In this document: in pieces, positions 33,781 to 45,013 of the stretch | Position numbering within the stretch: position 1 is the stretch's first letter | Layout of the letters: every line of letters begins with the position of its first letter | NCBI RefSeq assembly: GCF_000003815.2 | Contig: NC_049980.1 | Coordinates: 31,097,127-31,161,126, forward strand | Reading direction: 5' to 3' | Length of the DNA: 64,000 bases | Source of the DNA: Branchiostoma floridae | Taxonomy: Eukaryota; Chordata; Leptocardii; Amphioxiformes; Branchiostomatidae | Notes under the pieces: generated by a model | The model's database searches: none | What the model saw: the letters and a program-made list of their open reading frames with translations, nothing else | Told to the model about the DNA's origin: nothing | Made by a program: the position numbers and the translations under genes

Positions 33781-34301
33781 TTGTTTTTGTTGTCCCCGTT
33801 TTACGTCTAATACCACGTCTATCGTCTCCCCCTGCTTTCGAAAAAGAACTCAAGCCCAACCTGTTCAGAAATAGCCAACTACTAAGAGTAGAATATTGTT
33901 TATAACTGTTCATTGTCACTTGTATATCTCCTATGTTTATATCATGTACTGGTAATTAGCCCTCGGGCATGAACTTATGTGGCCTCTTGGTGCTGAATGA
34001 CCCTTTCAATAGTGCCAACAAATCCTATTGACGATAACCCTGTCAAAAGCCTAGGCCCTCACGATAACTCAGTCTGAATAGTCTCCTATGTAGCTTAGAA
34101 ACCGCGTCTAGGTCTTCAAGGACGAAGCGGCATAAAGGAGACTGCAGCACTCAAAGTACTAATTATATTGACCCTTGTCTTGACAACTTCCTTCCTTCCA
34201 TGTAATGCACCGCACTTGTGCCTGGTTTACGCACGCTTCCGCTTTGGGTGCGACGCAAATAGGTTTTCAATTCAACCCTCAAGACCACGTGAATTGATGT
34301 T

Positions 34302-34710
34302 AGGATGGAGAAGTGTCAAGCAGGGAAGTATACTAGTATATAAAAACACTTATCAAGTCGGGTTCACACGTATATATTCCAGTCCGTATGAGGTCCGTAT
34401 GGAAGTTATAGCCTCTACCAGACACCACAGGTCGCTGGAGAAAATAATAGAAATTGGCAAATATAGCCAGATAAGATGCCGGCGAAGTAAGCTGGATGCA
34501 AACCATACTCATTGGATAGCTAAATCTTCTCGCATGTTATCTGTCTATATTTTCAAATTCCTACTATTTCTTCTGCGACCAGTGGAGCCTGGCAGAGGCT
34601 AATAATTCCATACGGACCTCATACGGACTGAAATATATACGCACGTGTGAACCCGACTTAATAAGTATTTCTCTCTATATATGCTTCCGTGCTTGGCACT
34701 TCTCCAAAAG
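34302..34710. mobile_element. Foldback MITE, family A, complete copy
   Basis: AAGTCGGGTTCACACGT near 34356 faces ACGTGTGAACCCGACTT near 34643. The arms extend inwards through GAGGTCCGTATGGAA and CTCTACCAGACACCACAGGTCG. Outside, GGAGAAGTGTCAAGC and its mirror GCTTGGCACTTCTCC extend the palindrome to ~400 bp. The outer arm may be host sequence. An ORF through it has no protein features. Confidence 0.8.
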
Positions 34711-34808
34711 ACTCACATCCAATATACGCAGCAAAGCCTGTTATATGCTTGTTGATACAATGCTGATGGTCCATTGCCATTGAGATCACTTAATACGTCA
34801 ACCTTCGT

Positions 34809-35005
34809 TAATCTCCAAGCAGATCCTATGGTATAGCAAAAGCTGGCAGAGGAATGAAGTCGGCATAGGAGTGTGTATGCTACCTACTCGGCAGGCGCAG
34901 TTAGATTGGATGTTGATAGTCTTTCTTCAACTCCTAGGCCGGCTTCACTCCTCTGACAACTTTTGATACTATCTTATCCTACCGTACGATCTGCTGGGAA
35001 ATTAC
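34809..35005. mobile_element. Palindromic MITE, family B, with TSD and empty site
   Basis: It starts TAATCTCCAAGCAGATCCTA and ends in its imperfect mirror (GATCTGCTGGGAAATTA). ACCTTCGT stands at 34801-34808 and 35006-35013. The paralogous site near 39166-39180 has a single ACCTTCGTTACCATT, an empty site. The 8-bp duplication suggests hAT; 9 bp (Mutator-like) is possible. Confidence 0.85.
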
Positions 35006-36059
35006 ACCTTCGTTACCATTATTGAGAGAGTAAGGCCTGCCCATTATTATCACCTCCATGAAAAATGGAGGTACTGTGTTTGGTTTGTCTTCGTGTCTGT
35101 TTGTGTTTCCGGATATTTTGGTGAGCAGAGTTAAACAAACTCCAGGTTTATTGCGATATTTGGTATGATTTTAGCGCCTAGGAAAACGCGTACGGGTCAG
35201 AGTCAGTTATGTACCACCTGATATTTAGGCGATGGTTTTCATAACACTCTATAACCATGTGGACTTTGGGCCTCATACCCTTAACCCTGGTGAGATTTAA
35301 CTGTTTTTGAGCCCGTTGAATTCGACGGTGTTCATAAATAGCTTGAGCTCAACTCAATCGCATCAAGACTTCAAATGGGGAATGTCTCGGGGGCATGTCA
35401 AGCTTTCCAAGTCGCCCATGTGTAAAAATGGGTGTCTGACTTCGGTCGGGGAGGTAAAAATACTACCTTTTCCTTTTGTCCGTACTTTGTATGTGGCACT
35501 GTTAAAATAAGTTACTAAACTTGAGTGCAACAAAAAGAACTCTTTAAACAGATGTTGAAAGTTGACCATGTCCTACATGACCTATCTAAATTTCCCAGCC
35601 AGAACAAAAGACTTCAGGACTCGTTTCCTTATACTGCAATCAATCTGTACAACCAGACTGAAGGCACTAATATGTAAGTCTTACTTGACTTAATCCTTAC
35701 ATGAAAGTTGGGGTAAGTCCCAATCAATTTCGGTGTTGGTTACGTAAAATTTAGTTTTTTCCGCATTGACATAATCCTCTTTGCCCCTTCGGTAGCACAG
35801 AGCCTCAGTAAGACGTCACCACTCCTTCGATCCCCGGCGGTCTTCTTTGCCTCGTGCCATGATGTGCTTGTGTGCTCTAGGTCCTTCTTAACACCTCTTC
35901 TCCGTGACAGCATAGGCATTGCCCTGGGCATGTCAGGAGTTTGTATATTTATCTATGTATTGTATGTATATGCGTGTGTTTTTTTTTTCTGTCCATAACG
36001 ACGCTATTCAGACTGCTGTCATGTGTGTGGCTGCTATGGTAGAAAATGGCTTCGTTTTC

Positions 36060-36250
36060 TGAGATGTTACAAAGAGTCGGTTTGAAGCAGTCTTGATCCC
36101 ATTGAACGAAAATCTGTCCTTCTAAGACATCTGACATCCCTTTCATTCCCCGATTTGAATGACTTTAACACATGAGGTGCATCAAAACTACAGTGCACTA
36201 AAGCTTACGATAAGAGCATTGTGCTTCGTCTTCCGTCTGCGTTTCGACCG
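36060..36250 (+). repeat. Dispersed repeat family E, copy 2
   Basis: GAGTCGGTTTGAAGCAGTCT, TCTAAGACATCTGACATCCC, AACACATGAGGTGCATC and TACAGTGCACTAAAG match 38215-38370 on the opposite strand. Confidence 0.75.
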
Positions 36251-36254
36251 CTTT

Positions 36255-36665
36255 GAATTTTACCTGGGCCATGTTGATTTGATTACATGGATGACACCCG
36301 CGCGCGCATCAATTTTCGGCCGTTTGCAATTTTTTTCCAACAAACAACAAATCTTACAAAGCAGCTGTAAACTTTCTGCAAATATATGCCGTAGCTATAA
36401 AACATATACCTACAGGAAAACATATAATAATGTCACATAATTCCAACTCCAAGGTCAAATAGGAAAAAAGAGAACAAAAATGAAAAATCTATTGTACATT
36501 ATTTATACCGTACTCCGTGTGTTTGTACATTTGTTCCCTGGCCACAATTTCACGACGAAGGCAACTTTTTTTGGCCAAACTTTTTCATCCACACGCTCGC
36601 CCGACTTTGGGGGTTCCCAGAGGATGTTATCCAGATAATCCAATCAATGTGGCCTCACAGGAAAC
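36255..36665. mobile_element. Harbinger-like MITE family J, diverged copy
   Basis: The left end has GGGCCATGTTGATTTGATTA, ATGGATGACACC, GCGCGCGC and ATCAATTTTCG. The right end has GAGGATGTTATCCAGATAAT and CAATCAATGTGGCC. The two ends are mirror images. Confidence 0.7.
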
Positions 36666-36964
36666 GGTGTCTGGACATATCGATGGGTCAGTGTGGACCT
36701 TGATTGCACAAATGAATCAGTCTAGGAGATTATACATGTACGTGGGAGGGTTAGGCAGAATGTCGTGAATAGTTTCAGCCGTGAATAGTTTCATCAAGTT
36801 GGTACATCCCTGACTAAGAAGACTCCCTTTACACAACCATCGTTTTATTCTCACCAATATTTTGCATAAAGGTGACTGAATATATGTACATGTAAATACG
36901 TTTTGTGACCTTAACTGAACTATAAGCAGTGCCACCTGTCCTCGGTCCTGCAGTACAATATGAA

Positions 36965-37002
36965 CTGAAGAAGGTGGCAGACAGTCACCGCACCGAAACG
37001 TT
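36965..37002 (+). ncRNA. Hammerhead-ribozyme-like motif, second copy
   Basis: CTGAAGA (36965-36971), an extra A, GGTG (36973-36976) pairing with CACC (36991-36994), then GAAAC (36995-36999) and GTT (37000-37002). CTGANGA allows A at the fourth variable position and GTT is an allowed NUH site. ACAAT upstream pairs with ATTGT downstream as a possible outer stem I. The loop seems enlarged by a CACCG duplication. Confidence 0.5.
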
Positions 37003-37577
37003 AGTGAGAATAAAGCAATTGTCGTGTAAAAAGAGTCTCTTTATTACTTTCAGGTTCATGATCAGTTGAACCAATTCGGTTTCGCATGTTGTTTTGTAGG
37101 AAACTGTGGCCAACCCCAACAGCTTTTTTTGGCGGAAATAACCGGCATTTTCCACTTCACGCTGCGTCGTTCCAGTTTTACAGATTACATGTTTTCGGTA
37201 TACGATAGTTATAACCGTTTTCTTCTGGTAACCTGTATCCGTTGTTTTAAAAAAAAGTGTATTTCATCAATTCGATTGACGGTGTTTTTAAATTGCAATA
37301 TTTGTAATACTTGCAGTTTGAAACCAAACTCCGTCGACTTGATATTCCTCAATATCATGTTTTTAAAATTGACGGATATAGCGTACCCCTCGGATAAAGG
37401 TTACCATCGTAGAAGAAGAACTTTATTGCACGACAATTGTACATGGTACAAAGTATGGCAACAGCTATTACATAAGGTACAGAATAGAGGTATGGGATAA
37501 AGCTTAACAATAAGGGCTAACATAATTCATTCATATGGTATCATAATGAAGTAGGCTAATCATTAGCTTCAGTATTC

Positions 37578-37696
37578 TTTACCTATCATTATCATATAGC
37601 CAGGGGACGTGGGCCAATCAGAAGGCCCCATTTCATGCTGGTTATGACGCCGTAACAGATGAAAAATCCTAACAGCCGTGCATCAATCGTTTCATT
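37578..37696 (+). repeat. Dispersed CCAAT-containing repeat, copy 2
   Basis: ATTATCATATAGCCAGGGGA, GGGCCAATCAGAA and GGTTATGACGCCGTAACA are shared with 50684-50860. The copy runs into the assembly gap 37697-38159. Confidence 0.75.
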
Positions 37697-38159
37697 NNNN
37701 NNNNNNNNNNNNNNNNNNNNNNNNNNNNNNNNNNNNNNNNNNNNNNNNNNNNNNNNNNNNNNNNNNNNNNNNNNNNNNNNNNNNNNNNNNNNNNNNNNNN
37801 NNNNNNNNNNNNNNNNNNNNNNNNNNNNNNNNNNNNNNNNNNNNNNNNNNNNNNNNNNNNNNNNNNNNNNNNNNNNNNNNNNNNNNNNNNNNNNNNNNNN
37901 NNNNNNNNNNNNNNNNNNNNNNNNNNNNNNNNNNNNNNNNNNNNNNNNNNNNNNNNNNNNNNNNNNNNNNNNNNNNNNNNNNNNNNNNNNNNNNNNNNNN
38001 NNNNNNNNNNNNNNNNNNNNNNNNNNNNNNNNNNNNNNNNNNNNNNNNNNNNNNNNNNNNNNNNNNNNNNNNNNNNNNNNNNNNNNNNNNNNNNNNNNNN
38101 NNNNNNNNNNNNNNNNNNNNNNNNNNNNNNNNNNNNNNNNNNNNNNNNNNNNNNNNNNN
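37697..38159. other. Assembly gap (463 N)
   Basis: The gap is followed at once by a (TA)n tract to about 38192. Confidence 1.
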
Positions 38160-38191
<32 letters not shown>

Positions 38192-38204
38192 CATATACTT
38201 GTAT

Positions 38205-38520
38205 TATATATACGAAGCATAATGCCCCTTCGCATGCTATTAGTGCACTGTAGTTTTTCTGCACCTCATGTGTTACAATCATTAACACCGTGGCATAAAA
38301 GGGATGTCAGATGTTTTAGAAGGACAGATGTAAGTTTACATGGGGTCAAGACTGCTTCAAACCGACAAGGACTCTTTCTAACATCTAAGCAATAGAAGCA
38401 CCCAATGATAAAAGGCCCAAAGAAAATGAAATGTGTGAAGATGTACCACTTACAATGCCAAGGTGAAACATCAAAGGCCAGTTTCAATATTGAAAGATCA
38501 CTAAATTCCAGGTTTCTTTG
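38205..38520 (-). repeat. Dispersed repeat family E, copy 3
   Basis: This inverse copy combines the blocks of 36060-36250 and 33530-33780, suggesting the full element is longer than either. Confidence 0.75.
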
Positions 38521-38574
38521 ATTTCTTTTGGTTTCTTGCACATAATCGCCCAACCGCCACATTTTCAAGAACAT

Positions 38575-38735
38575 TCTGTCAATAGTAAAAACAAAACTAT
38601 TGACAAGAACATCCTGTCAATAGTCCAAAAAAATCTTATTGACAAGAACATCCTGTCACGAGTGCAAAAAATATCTTATTGAAGAACATCCTGTCACGAG
38701 TGCAAAAAAACTTTTAATTAGAACATCCTGTCAAA
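38575..38735. repeat. ~45-bp tandem repeat
   Basis: About four copies of AGAACATCCTGTCA, a short AGT-rich part and CAAAAAATATCTTATTGA. Confidence 0.85.
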
Positions 38736-39600
38736 AACCTTGGCCTTCACGATAACTGAGGCGCCTGCGCAAGACAGTCTCCTCGCCACGTAAATTAGAA
38801 CCCGCGTCCTGGACCTCAAGGTCGAATCTGCATAACAAAAAAAAACAAGACTGGTACAATGCAGCACTCAACGTGCCGATTAATGTTGACACAAGTTTCG
38901 ACAACCTTCCGCACAATGACGTTATTCACCGCACTTAACGGTAAGAATTCTATGACAGGTTTACACAAAGGATGACGAGCGCTTCCGGTTTAGGTGCGAC
39001 AAAAATAGGTTTTATATTCCACCCTCAAGACCGCGTATGATAAAGTGATGAACGTTTCCATTGTATCATACTTCCATGCTTGACACTTCTCCAACTTATT
39101 TACATTTCGATATAGGCATTTCATGCTTGGTGATGGTCCATTGACATAGAGATCACTTAACACGTCAACCTTCGTTACCATTGTTGGGAGAGTAACGCCT
39201 GCACAGTATTGTTGCCTCCATGAAAAATGGAGGTTTTGTGTTTGGTTTGTCCTCGTGTTTGTTTTTGTCTCCGGATATTTTGGAAAGCATAGTTTTAAAA
39301 AATGGATATATTGTAATGATATTTGGTATGTTTTAGGAAAACAACGGTCAAGGTCGACTGGGGGGCCTCCTAGTTTCGAAAGGAAACGATTTCCATACCA
39401 TACAATAACCATGTGGACCATGGTCCTCATAGATTTAACCCTGTTGCGATTAAGACACTAAATTACACAAGGTCTAAATTTACAACGTGCTTATGAATCC
39501 GTTAAATTGGTGTTTAGAAATAGCTTGTGCTCAAGTCAATCGCATTTTGACTTTAAAGGAAAACTTAGGGAGCTTTCAAAGTCGCCGCCCACACGGAAAC
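38735..39600 (+). repeat. Segmental duplication, copy 2
   Basis: This is the counterpart of 34015-35480 without its two MITEs. It still holds the CCTCCATGAAAAATGGAGGT hairpin. Confidence 0.75.
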
Positions 39601-39746
39601 TTAAAATAATCACGTAGAGTGAATGGGTATCCATAAATAGTTCGAGTTCGCATCACGATTGGTTCTAGACATGCCAGGATGTACAACTCCACTCTCAATG
39701 GGATAGAAGGCCTGCAGCTGCATATCGAACTTTCCGGCTCTTGGGA

Positions 39747-40904
39747 CCCGGTGTGACAGGGATTTCGCCCCCCCCGGGGATTTCGCCCCCCCCCGGGGGG
39801 GCGAGATCACTAGCGTTTTCGCCCCCCTTTAGCGTTTTCGCCCCCCCCCCCCCCAAGAGCAGCTGGTTACTACATATTACAGGTGCGCTACCTGGTACTA
39901 TACTGCACCTGGGGAGTAACGTATATGGTGTGTTACCTGGTACCTATATGGCACCTTATTACCGTACCGTAAGATGTCATACCTCGAAAGTCGATACTAT
40001 ATTGTTCGGTGCAAACATGACATTGAAACGAAAAAGACAATTTTTCAGCTGAGGTGGCATAAAAACAGTGCTACTGCGAACGTATAAATCAACACCGTCT
40101 ATGGTACGGAATACGTCAGCTATATGTTTTCAATTTGTCACAGTGTTTTCTTTCTTGTGCTGGAAACATTTCCAAAGCACTAAAAAAACACACGTACGTG
40201 AATAATGGTTTCTCATTATAAACACTATCTACGCGCAAGTTGATATAGCTGTTGCTAAATGCTACACAAACACTGGTAAAGTACCTGTCTTAAGAAACAC
40301 GGGTAAATGCATCAGTTCCTAAATACTAGAAAAAACAGTCATGTTGGAGGTGAAGATATCCCTTGGCCAGGTGCATATACCAAAATGTGCGTTATTCTAA
40401 TTAATACCTAATATTTGCATAATTAATAAAGACATTACATAGTTCTTTTGTGGTCACTTCATGGTAGAGACTTCATATTGGAGATATATAGGTTGCTTGA
40501 AGGACAGGTGAATACAATGAAATACATCTTATGTCAAGACTCAGGTATATGCAATAATGGGAATACCAGGGACCCAGCCCTCCTTGTCGGAAACAAGTTC
40601 AACTATCTTATTACCATGTAATTACGCTAATATCGATACTATGAATGGAGTTATGTATCAAACTCGTGTACTTATATCATTCTGAAACTACATTTTGTGA
40701 TTTATACCAATCAACTTCTAAAATGTCATGTAAACCCGTTTTGGGGGGGGCGAAATCGCTAAAGGGGGGCGAGGTAGGGGGGCGAGATCACTAGCCGGGG
40801 AGGGCGAGATCGCTAGTGATTTCGCCCCGGGGGGGCGAGATCGCTAGTGATTTCGCCCCCGGGGGGGCAAGATCACGGCGGGGCGAGATCGTTGTCACAC
40901 CGGG
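39747..40904. mobile_element. ~1.16-kb element with GC-rich terminal inverted repeats
   Basis: The left end CCCGGTGTGACAGGGATTTC is followed by CGCCCC runs. The right end GGGCGAGATCGTTGTCACAC ends in CGGG just before a gap. Mirrored CGAGATCGCTAGTGATTTCG blocks lie inside both termini. The interior has no clear ORF. Long C and G runs at 39774-39855 and 40741-40870 could adopt non-B structures. Confidence 0.7.
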
Positions 40905-41004
40905 NNNNNNNNNNNNNNNNNNNNNNNNNNNNNNNNNNNNNNNNNNNNNNNNNNNNNNNNNNNNNNNNNNNNNNNNNNNNNNNNNNNNNNNNNNNNNNNN
41001 NNNN
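40905..41004. other. Assembly gap (100 N)
   Basis: The gap begins exactly at the end of the GC-rich terminal repeat, so the palindrome probably stopped assembly. Confidence 1.
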
Positions 41005-41368
41005 TTCGAGTATAGTCCATTCACGAGTTTTGACATACTGAATCAGGTCCAGGTTCAGGTTTGTGAGCATTAGCGTAAATTGTTGTTTGTGGTGTATTCG
41101 CGATTTTCAACCGGGAAGGTTCTGATGCAGGGAAAGTATGCCAGAAACGTACACCAGGAAGCTTGTAAACTTATAACGACTTATACAGACTCATACGGAC
41201 TCTTACGGACTATGTTTGTCTGGTTAAGTGGTTGTGTGGTTTGATCTACCCACGTTCTCCTGAAAAACAAGGCTTTTGTCCCGAGAGTGTAGCTAAATAA
41301 ATGAATAAATGAAATGAAATTAAATGAATGGCTTAAACATATACGCACATGTAACTTAACACACATTT

Positions 41369-41465
41369 ATGTTCGAACTCGTTCGAACACCTTTATGTTC
41401 GAACTCGTTCGAACACCTTCGAACACCTTTATGTTCGAACTCGTTCGAACACCTTTATGTTCGAT
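41369..41465. repeat. Minisatellite of TTCGAA palindromes
   Basis: About three copies of TATGTTCGAACTCGTTCGAA plus CACCTT occur here, one carrying an extra CTTCGAACAC. Each unit has two TTCGAA palindromes. Confidence 0.85.
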
Positions 41466-41516
41466 GCTCGTCTGCGTTCCCCTCGTTTATACCATGCTGG
41501 GTGACATTTACTCGAC

Positions 41517-41755
41517 CATTCCACCAGGACGGCGCTCTCGCTGCACTCTCTCTGCGACCTAAATTTTGACATACCGCTCAACGAATTGTATAGAAAAGAA
41601 ACGAATCACTTTATACTGTGTGTGTTTTGTTGTCTCCTCAGTCACACTTATACATTTTGTATGATGTACCCAGTGTAAAGCGAAGGTTACACATATCCTA
41701 TTTAGATCGCAGTGAGAGCGCAGCGCGATCACGCCGCGACCTCGCTGCAATAAAT
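41517..41755. mobile_element. MITE family H, copy 1
   Basis: CACCAGGACGGCGCTCTCGC and CTCTGCGACCTAAAT at the left are mirrored at the right by ATTTAGATCGCAGTGAGAGC and GCGCGATCACGCC. The interior TCACACTTATACATTTTGTA matches 46580-46640 in inverse. Confidence 0.75.
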
Positions 41756-41828
41756 ATTACTTTTGTGTAACCTACCTTTGGTTTCATAATTGGATAGCTA
41801 ATCTCTATGTAGGCAGATCTACCGGGGG

Positions 41829-42261
41829 TAGGGGTGGGTACCGGTACAGAAAATTCAGGTCCAGGTCCCGTTCAGGTCCAGAGGATCAGGTCCAGGTCCG
41901 GACCTGAACCTGGACCTGATGCATTATGACTCATACCAGTGGTTCATTTCACTACAAAGAAATCTGTTCGGTGGAGTATTAGACTTACACTGGCGTTTTA
42001 TAATCCTACAAAGCTAACTGCACCTGTACGATTGGCTGTAAAACTTGGTAGAAATTACTATAAACTCTACTCTACTTCACTCTTGTTATTTTCTTCCAGC
42101 TGCAAGCGCCAGAATGTGTGAATTCCTGATAAAATAATCTGTTAATTTTCTAATCGGTCCAACATCCGGTTCACCTAATTTTTTCAGGTCCGTTTTTTCT
42201 GGACCGGTCCAATAAAAAAAACCGGTTTTGCACCGGTACACTGTACCGATACCCAGCCCTA
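41829..42261. mobile_element. Non-autonomous hAT element with perfect 8-bp TSD
   Basis: It starts TAGGGGTGGGTACCGGTACA and ends CCGATACCCAGCCCTA, imperfect inverted repeats of hAT style. ACCGGGGG flanks it at 41821-41828 and 42262-42269. Inside is a strong palindrome at 41884-41920 (ATCAGGTCCAGGT and its mirror). There is no transposase ORF in 433 bp. Confidence 0.85.
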
Positions 42262-43137
42262 ACCGGGGGCATAAGCCCCAGTGGCTCAGAACGCTCCTTG
42301 GCCAGCTTAACTCTTTATACGGTAGATCTTCCTGGATATTATGGAATAGCACGCAACATGTAAAATTCTGACTGAAAAGACCCCAAAACAGACAGACAGA
42401 GAATCTTCTCTTTTTTCTAAAGTAATTCGTTGAGGGCTTTGTCAAACCACACGGACACAGCGTCACGTGGTACAAACGGACTCGATATCTCCTAACTCAT
42501 AATTCATGCATATTGAAAAGGAATCTATGTGAAGCACTCATTTCAACTTCATATTGAGAAATACCTTTTGTCGGATCAAAACAAATTTTTCGTAGCCAGT
42601 TCAACAAAACTCAGAATTGCTGCACACCGTTTAGAAATTTGAATGAATACCATTTCTCCATAGAATGCCCAACTTACATTGAAGAAAGAACTAAACGAAT
42701 GCAGACGATAAAGTGTAAATCATTCCCCAAGACAAACAATCTTTTCTTTTGATGTTGCATCACCTAGCATGTACATCTACAGTTACAATATTAGATTAAT
42801 GTTACTAAAAGTATACAGCTAGTTGTCTTTTACAGTATACCTAAGTTTGCCTTGCGTTGTACCCGTTGCAATTGTTGTACAAGAAACTTTGATTTCACTG
42901 TCACTACTAGTACGAATAGCTGATTGGTTCACGCCTTTGTTTTTGTAGGAGGGTACTAGATTTGTCTCCACTGTCACTTTGACTTGACTGTCACTACTGG
43001 TAACAGTAGCTGATTGGTTTGCGCCTTTGTAGGGAAGTCTTCTTTCCTTCTTCTTGTTTCTTTTTATCCTGACGGACGTCCAGTTCCGGTGGGCTCTGCA
43101 GTGTACAACTAGTCTGGCTCTATTCCTACACGATTTG

Positions 43138-43419
43138 TCACAAGTTGAACATACGAAGGAAGTTGTTGTGCATGGATTTTGTCTCTTTTGCCTTCTGGCA
43201 ACCCCCTTTTATTTCCAGGTTGTTTTCAAGTTCTTTGGCACTTTGATGGAGTTTGTGCCGCCATGTAGCACGGTCTTGGGCTAGGTGCTCCCAATCAGCT
43301 CCAATGTAGAAGAGTTTCAGGTCGCGCCTGCAGACGTCCACAAAACGGAGTTTAGGGCGTCCCCTGTCACGCTTGCCCTCTGTCAGCTGACCATACAATA
43401 TTTTGTGTTTTTTTTCCAC
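43138..43419 (-). pseudogene. LINE C-terminal fragment
   Basis: The minus frame reads KILYGQLTEGKRDRGRPKLR, FVDVCRRDLK, WEHLAQDRATWRHKLHQSA. This is the closing segment of many animal non-LTR polyproteins (ILYGEL..GKR..GRP style). It is open for about 90 codons, but no RT domain is attached. Confidence 0.75.
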
Positions 43420-43861
43420 ATTTTATTCACAAGTCATAAATTTAAAGTACAGAACGTTCAAATATAATCACTTAATCACTATAGAGCATACGACTACATA
43501 TACACAACTAAAGTCAATCAATATAGAAGATTTACACTAGCATTACCTTACCATTTTACACACTAGTCTACCATTACTCAGTCATCTAGGCATAGTGCAA
43601 TACTATATACTATAACACATTTACATATTGTTGCAGGGGCCATTCCCACTGGCTTTTTTGGCCAGGGGTTGCTCCCTAGGACTTTTTTACAGGGGTGTTT
43701 TATCCCCCCTGGATTTGGGGGGGGGGGGGTTACTGGATTGGGGGGGGGTTACAATATTTGGTGTGGTAGGCGAGAGTGCAGGTACATGTACTAGATTTGT
43801 CTTGATCGCGCTGACTTTTCCTAATCCGACCTTACCCCCGCCTCCGTGTTTGTCCAGTTAA

Positions 43862-43949
43862 GCCATGTTGATTTGATTATTCGCACGCTCACATTAGTTT
43901 TTTTTTGGTTCCCAGAGGACATCATCTTTATCATCAAATCAACATGGCC
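43862..43949. mobile_element. Short Harbinger-like MITE, family J
   Basis: GCCATGTTGATTTGAT is mirrored by ATCAAATCAACATGGCC, with TTAA on both sides (43858-43861, 43950-43953). At 88 bp it is the shortest family J copy. Confidence 0.7.
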
Positions 43950-44164
43950 TTAACGCGTTTAACAATAACCCAGCTTTCTTTCCAGTCATTGTCACGTTAA
44001 AGATTGGTACTAACACCGCCGTTTCAATCCTTTCTGAACTATACAGCAGAAACCAGTTAATTGCACACCGGATAGTCGCACACCTGTTAATCGCACGAAA
44101 TCCCCAAATCCCATCGTGGTGCGGTCAAGCTTAATAACTTCGCTTTTTTGCACCATTCGGATAA

Positions 44165-44604
44165 TTGCAAGAAATGCACTGGCAAATGGTGTGTGCAATT
44201 AAGTGGCTTCCACTGTATTTCCATTTATTAATATGTAGATACTGCAATCTAGATAAGTTAGAAGACGAACATCATTTTGTAGTAGAATGTAGTTTGTACA
44301 AGAAAGAGAGAGCTGAACTCTACAGACTAATAGAATCCATGTTCCCCCACTTCATACAACTAAGTAATATAGACAAATTTATATTCCTTATGAATCTAGA
44401 CAAACCTTTACTTATAAAGCATATCTGTTCTTACATTTTCAATATCACAAAGAAACGAGAAGAAGCCGAATGTACGCAGTAGAATACGATCCTTGAGTAG
44501 TGTAGATCCATTGTATCATTATATCATGTTGTATCATTTGTTGTGACCTGTACTAAACCCAGTGGGTATGAATGTACAATAAAGGTCTTCATTCATTCAT
44601 TTAT
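44165..44604 (+). pseudogene. LINE 3' end with C-terminal zinc knuckle
   Basis: The frame ending at 44482 reads CRYCNLDKLEDEHHFVVECS, then LYKKERAELYRLIESMFP, the C-terminal Cys/His motif common in animal LINE polyproteins. AATAAA at 44578 and a short (TTCA)n tail at 44586-44602 close the copy. The upstream part is not recognisable, so it is 5'-truncated. Confidence 0.75.
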
Positions 44605-44661
44605 CCCGCCACCCAAACTGCGGCAGCGAGATGGTCGATACTGCCGGAACGGGGGCGAAAC

Positions 44662-44917
44662 ACTTATCAACTCCCACCCTCCAGTTCACAGCATCTCGCC
44701 TCCGCCGATCGACCTTCCCTCAATGGTCCTTTTCACCCTATTGACCCTGACAGGTTTGAATGAGCTGTCTGACCAGTGGTTGAGCTTCCCTCTCAGCCTT
44801 GAGCGAACCGGACAGGCTGAAGTACGGACAGTTTGTACAGCGGGCGCTCATGAATATAAACACCACGACTCCTTGAATGGGCCGTACTTTAATATTTGAT
44901 TATATGGATGACATCGC
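44662..44917. repeat. Direct repeat, copy 1 (partner 45878-46128)
   Basis: ACTTATCAACTCCCACCCTC, GCCTCCGCCGATCGACCTTC, GGTTTGAATGAGCTGTCTGA and GATGACATCGCT occur in the same order in both copies. The foldback element 45014-45876 lies between them. Confidence 0.85.
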
Positions 44918-45013
44918 TAGTTAGGCCCCCTTGCCACTAGACGGCGATCACGCTGCGCTCTCACTGCGACCTAAATAGCAGACTCTAAATAGTCTCTGCC
45001 GCAGAGAGATGTA

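Larger units (their letters stand above)
34015..35480 (+). repeat. Segmental duplication, copy 1 (carries two extra MITEs)
   Basis: Blocks match 38735-39600 in the same order: CACGATAACT, ACCGCGTC, GGTCCATTG, GATCACTTAA, CGTCAACCTTCGTT, CCTCCATGAAAAATGGAGGT, CCGGATATTTTGG, AATAGCTTG. Family A and B MITEs at 34302 and 34809 are absent from the other copy. Confidence 0.8.
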
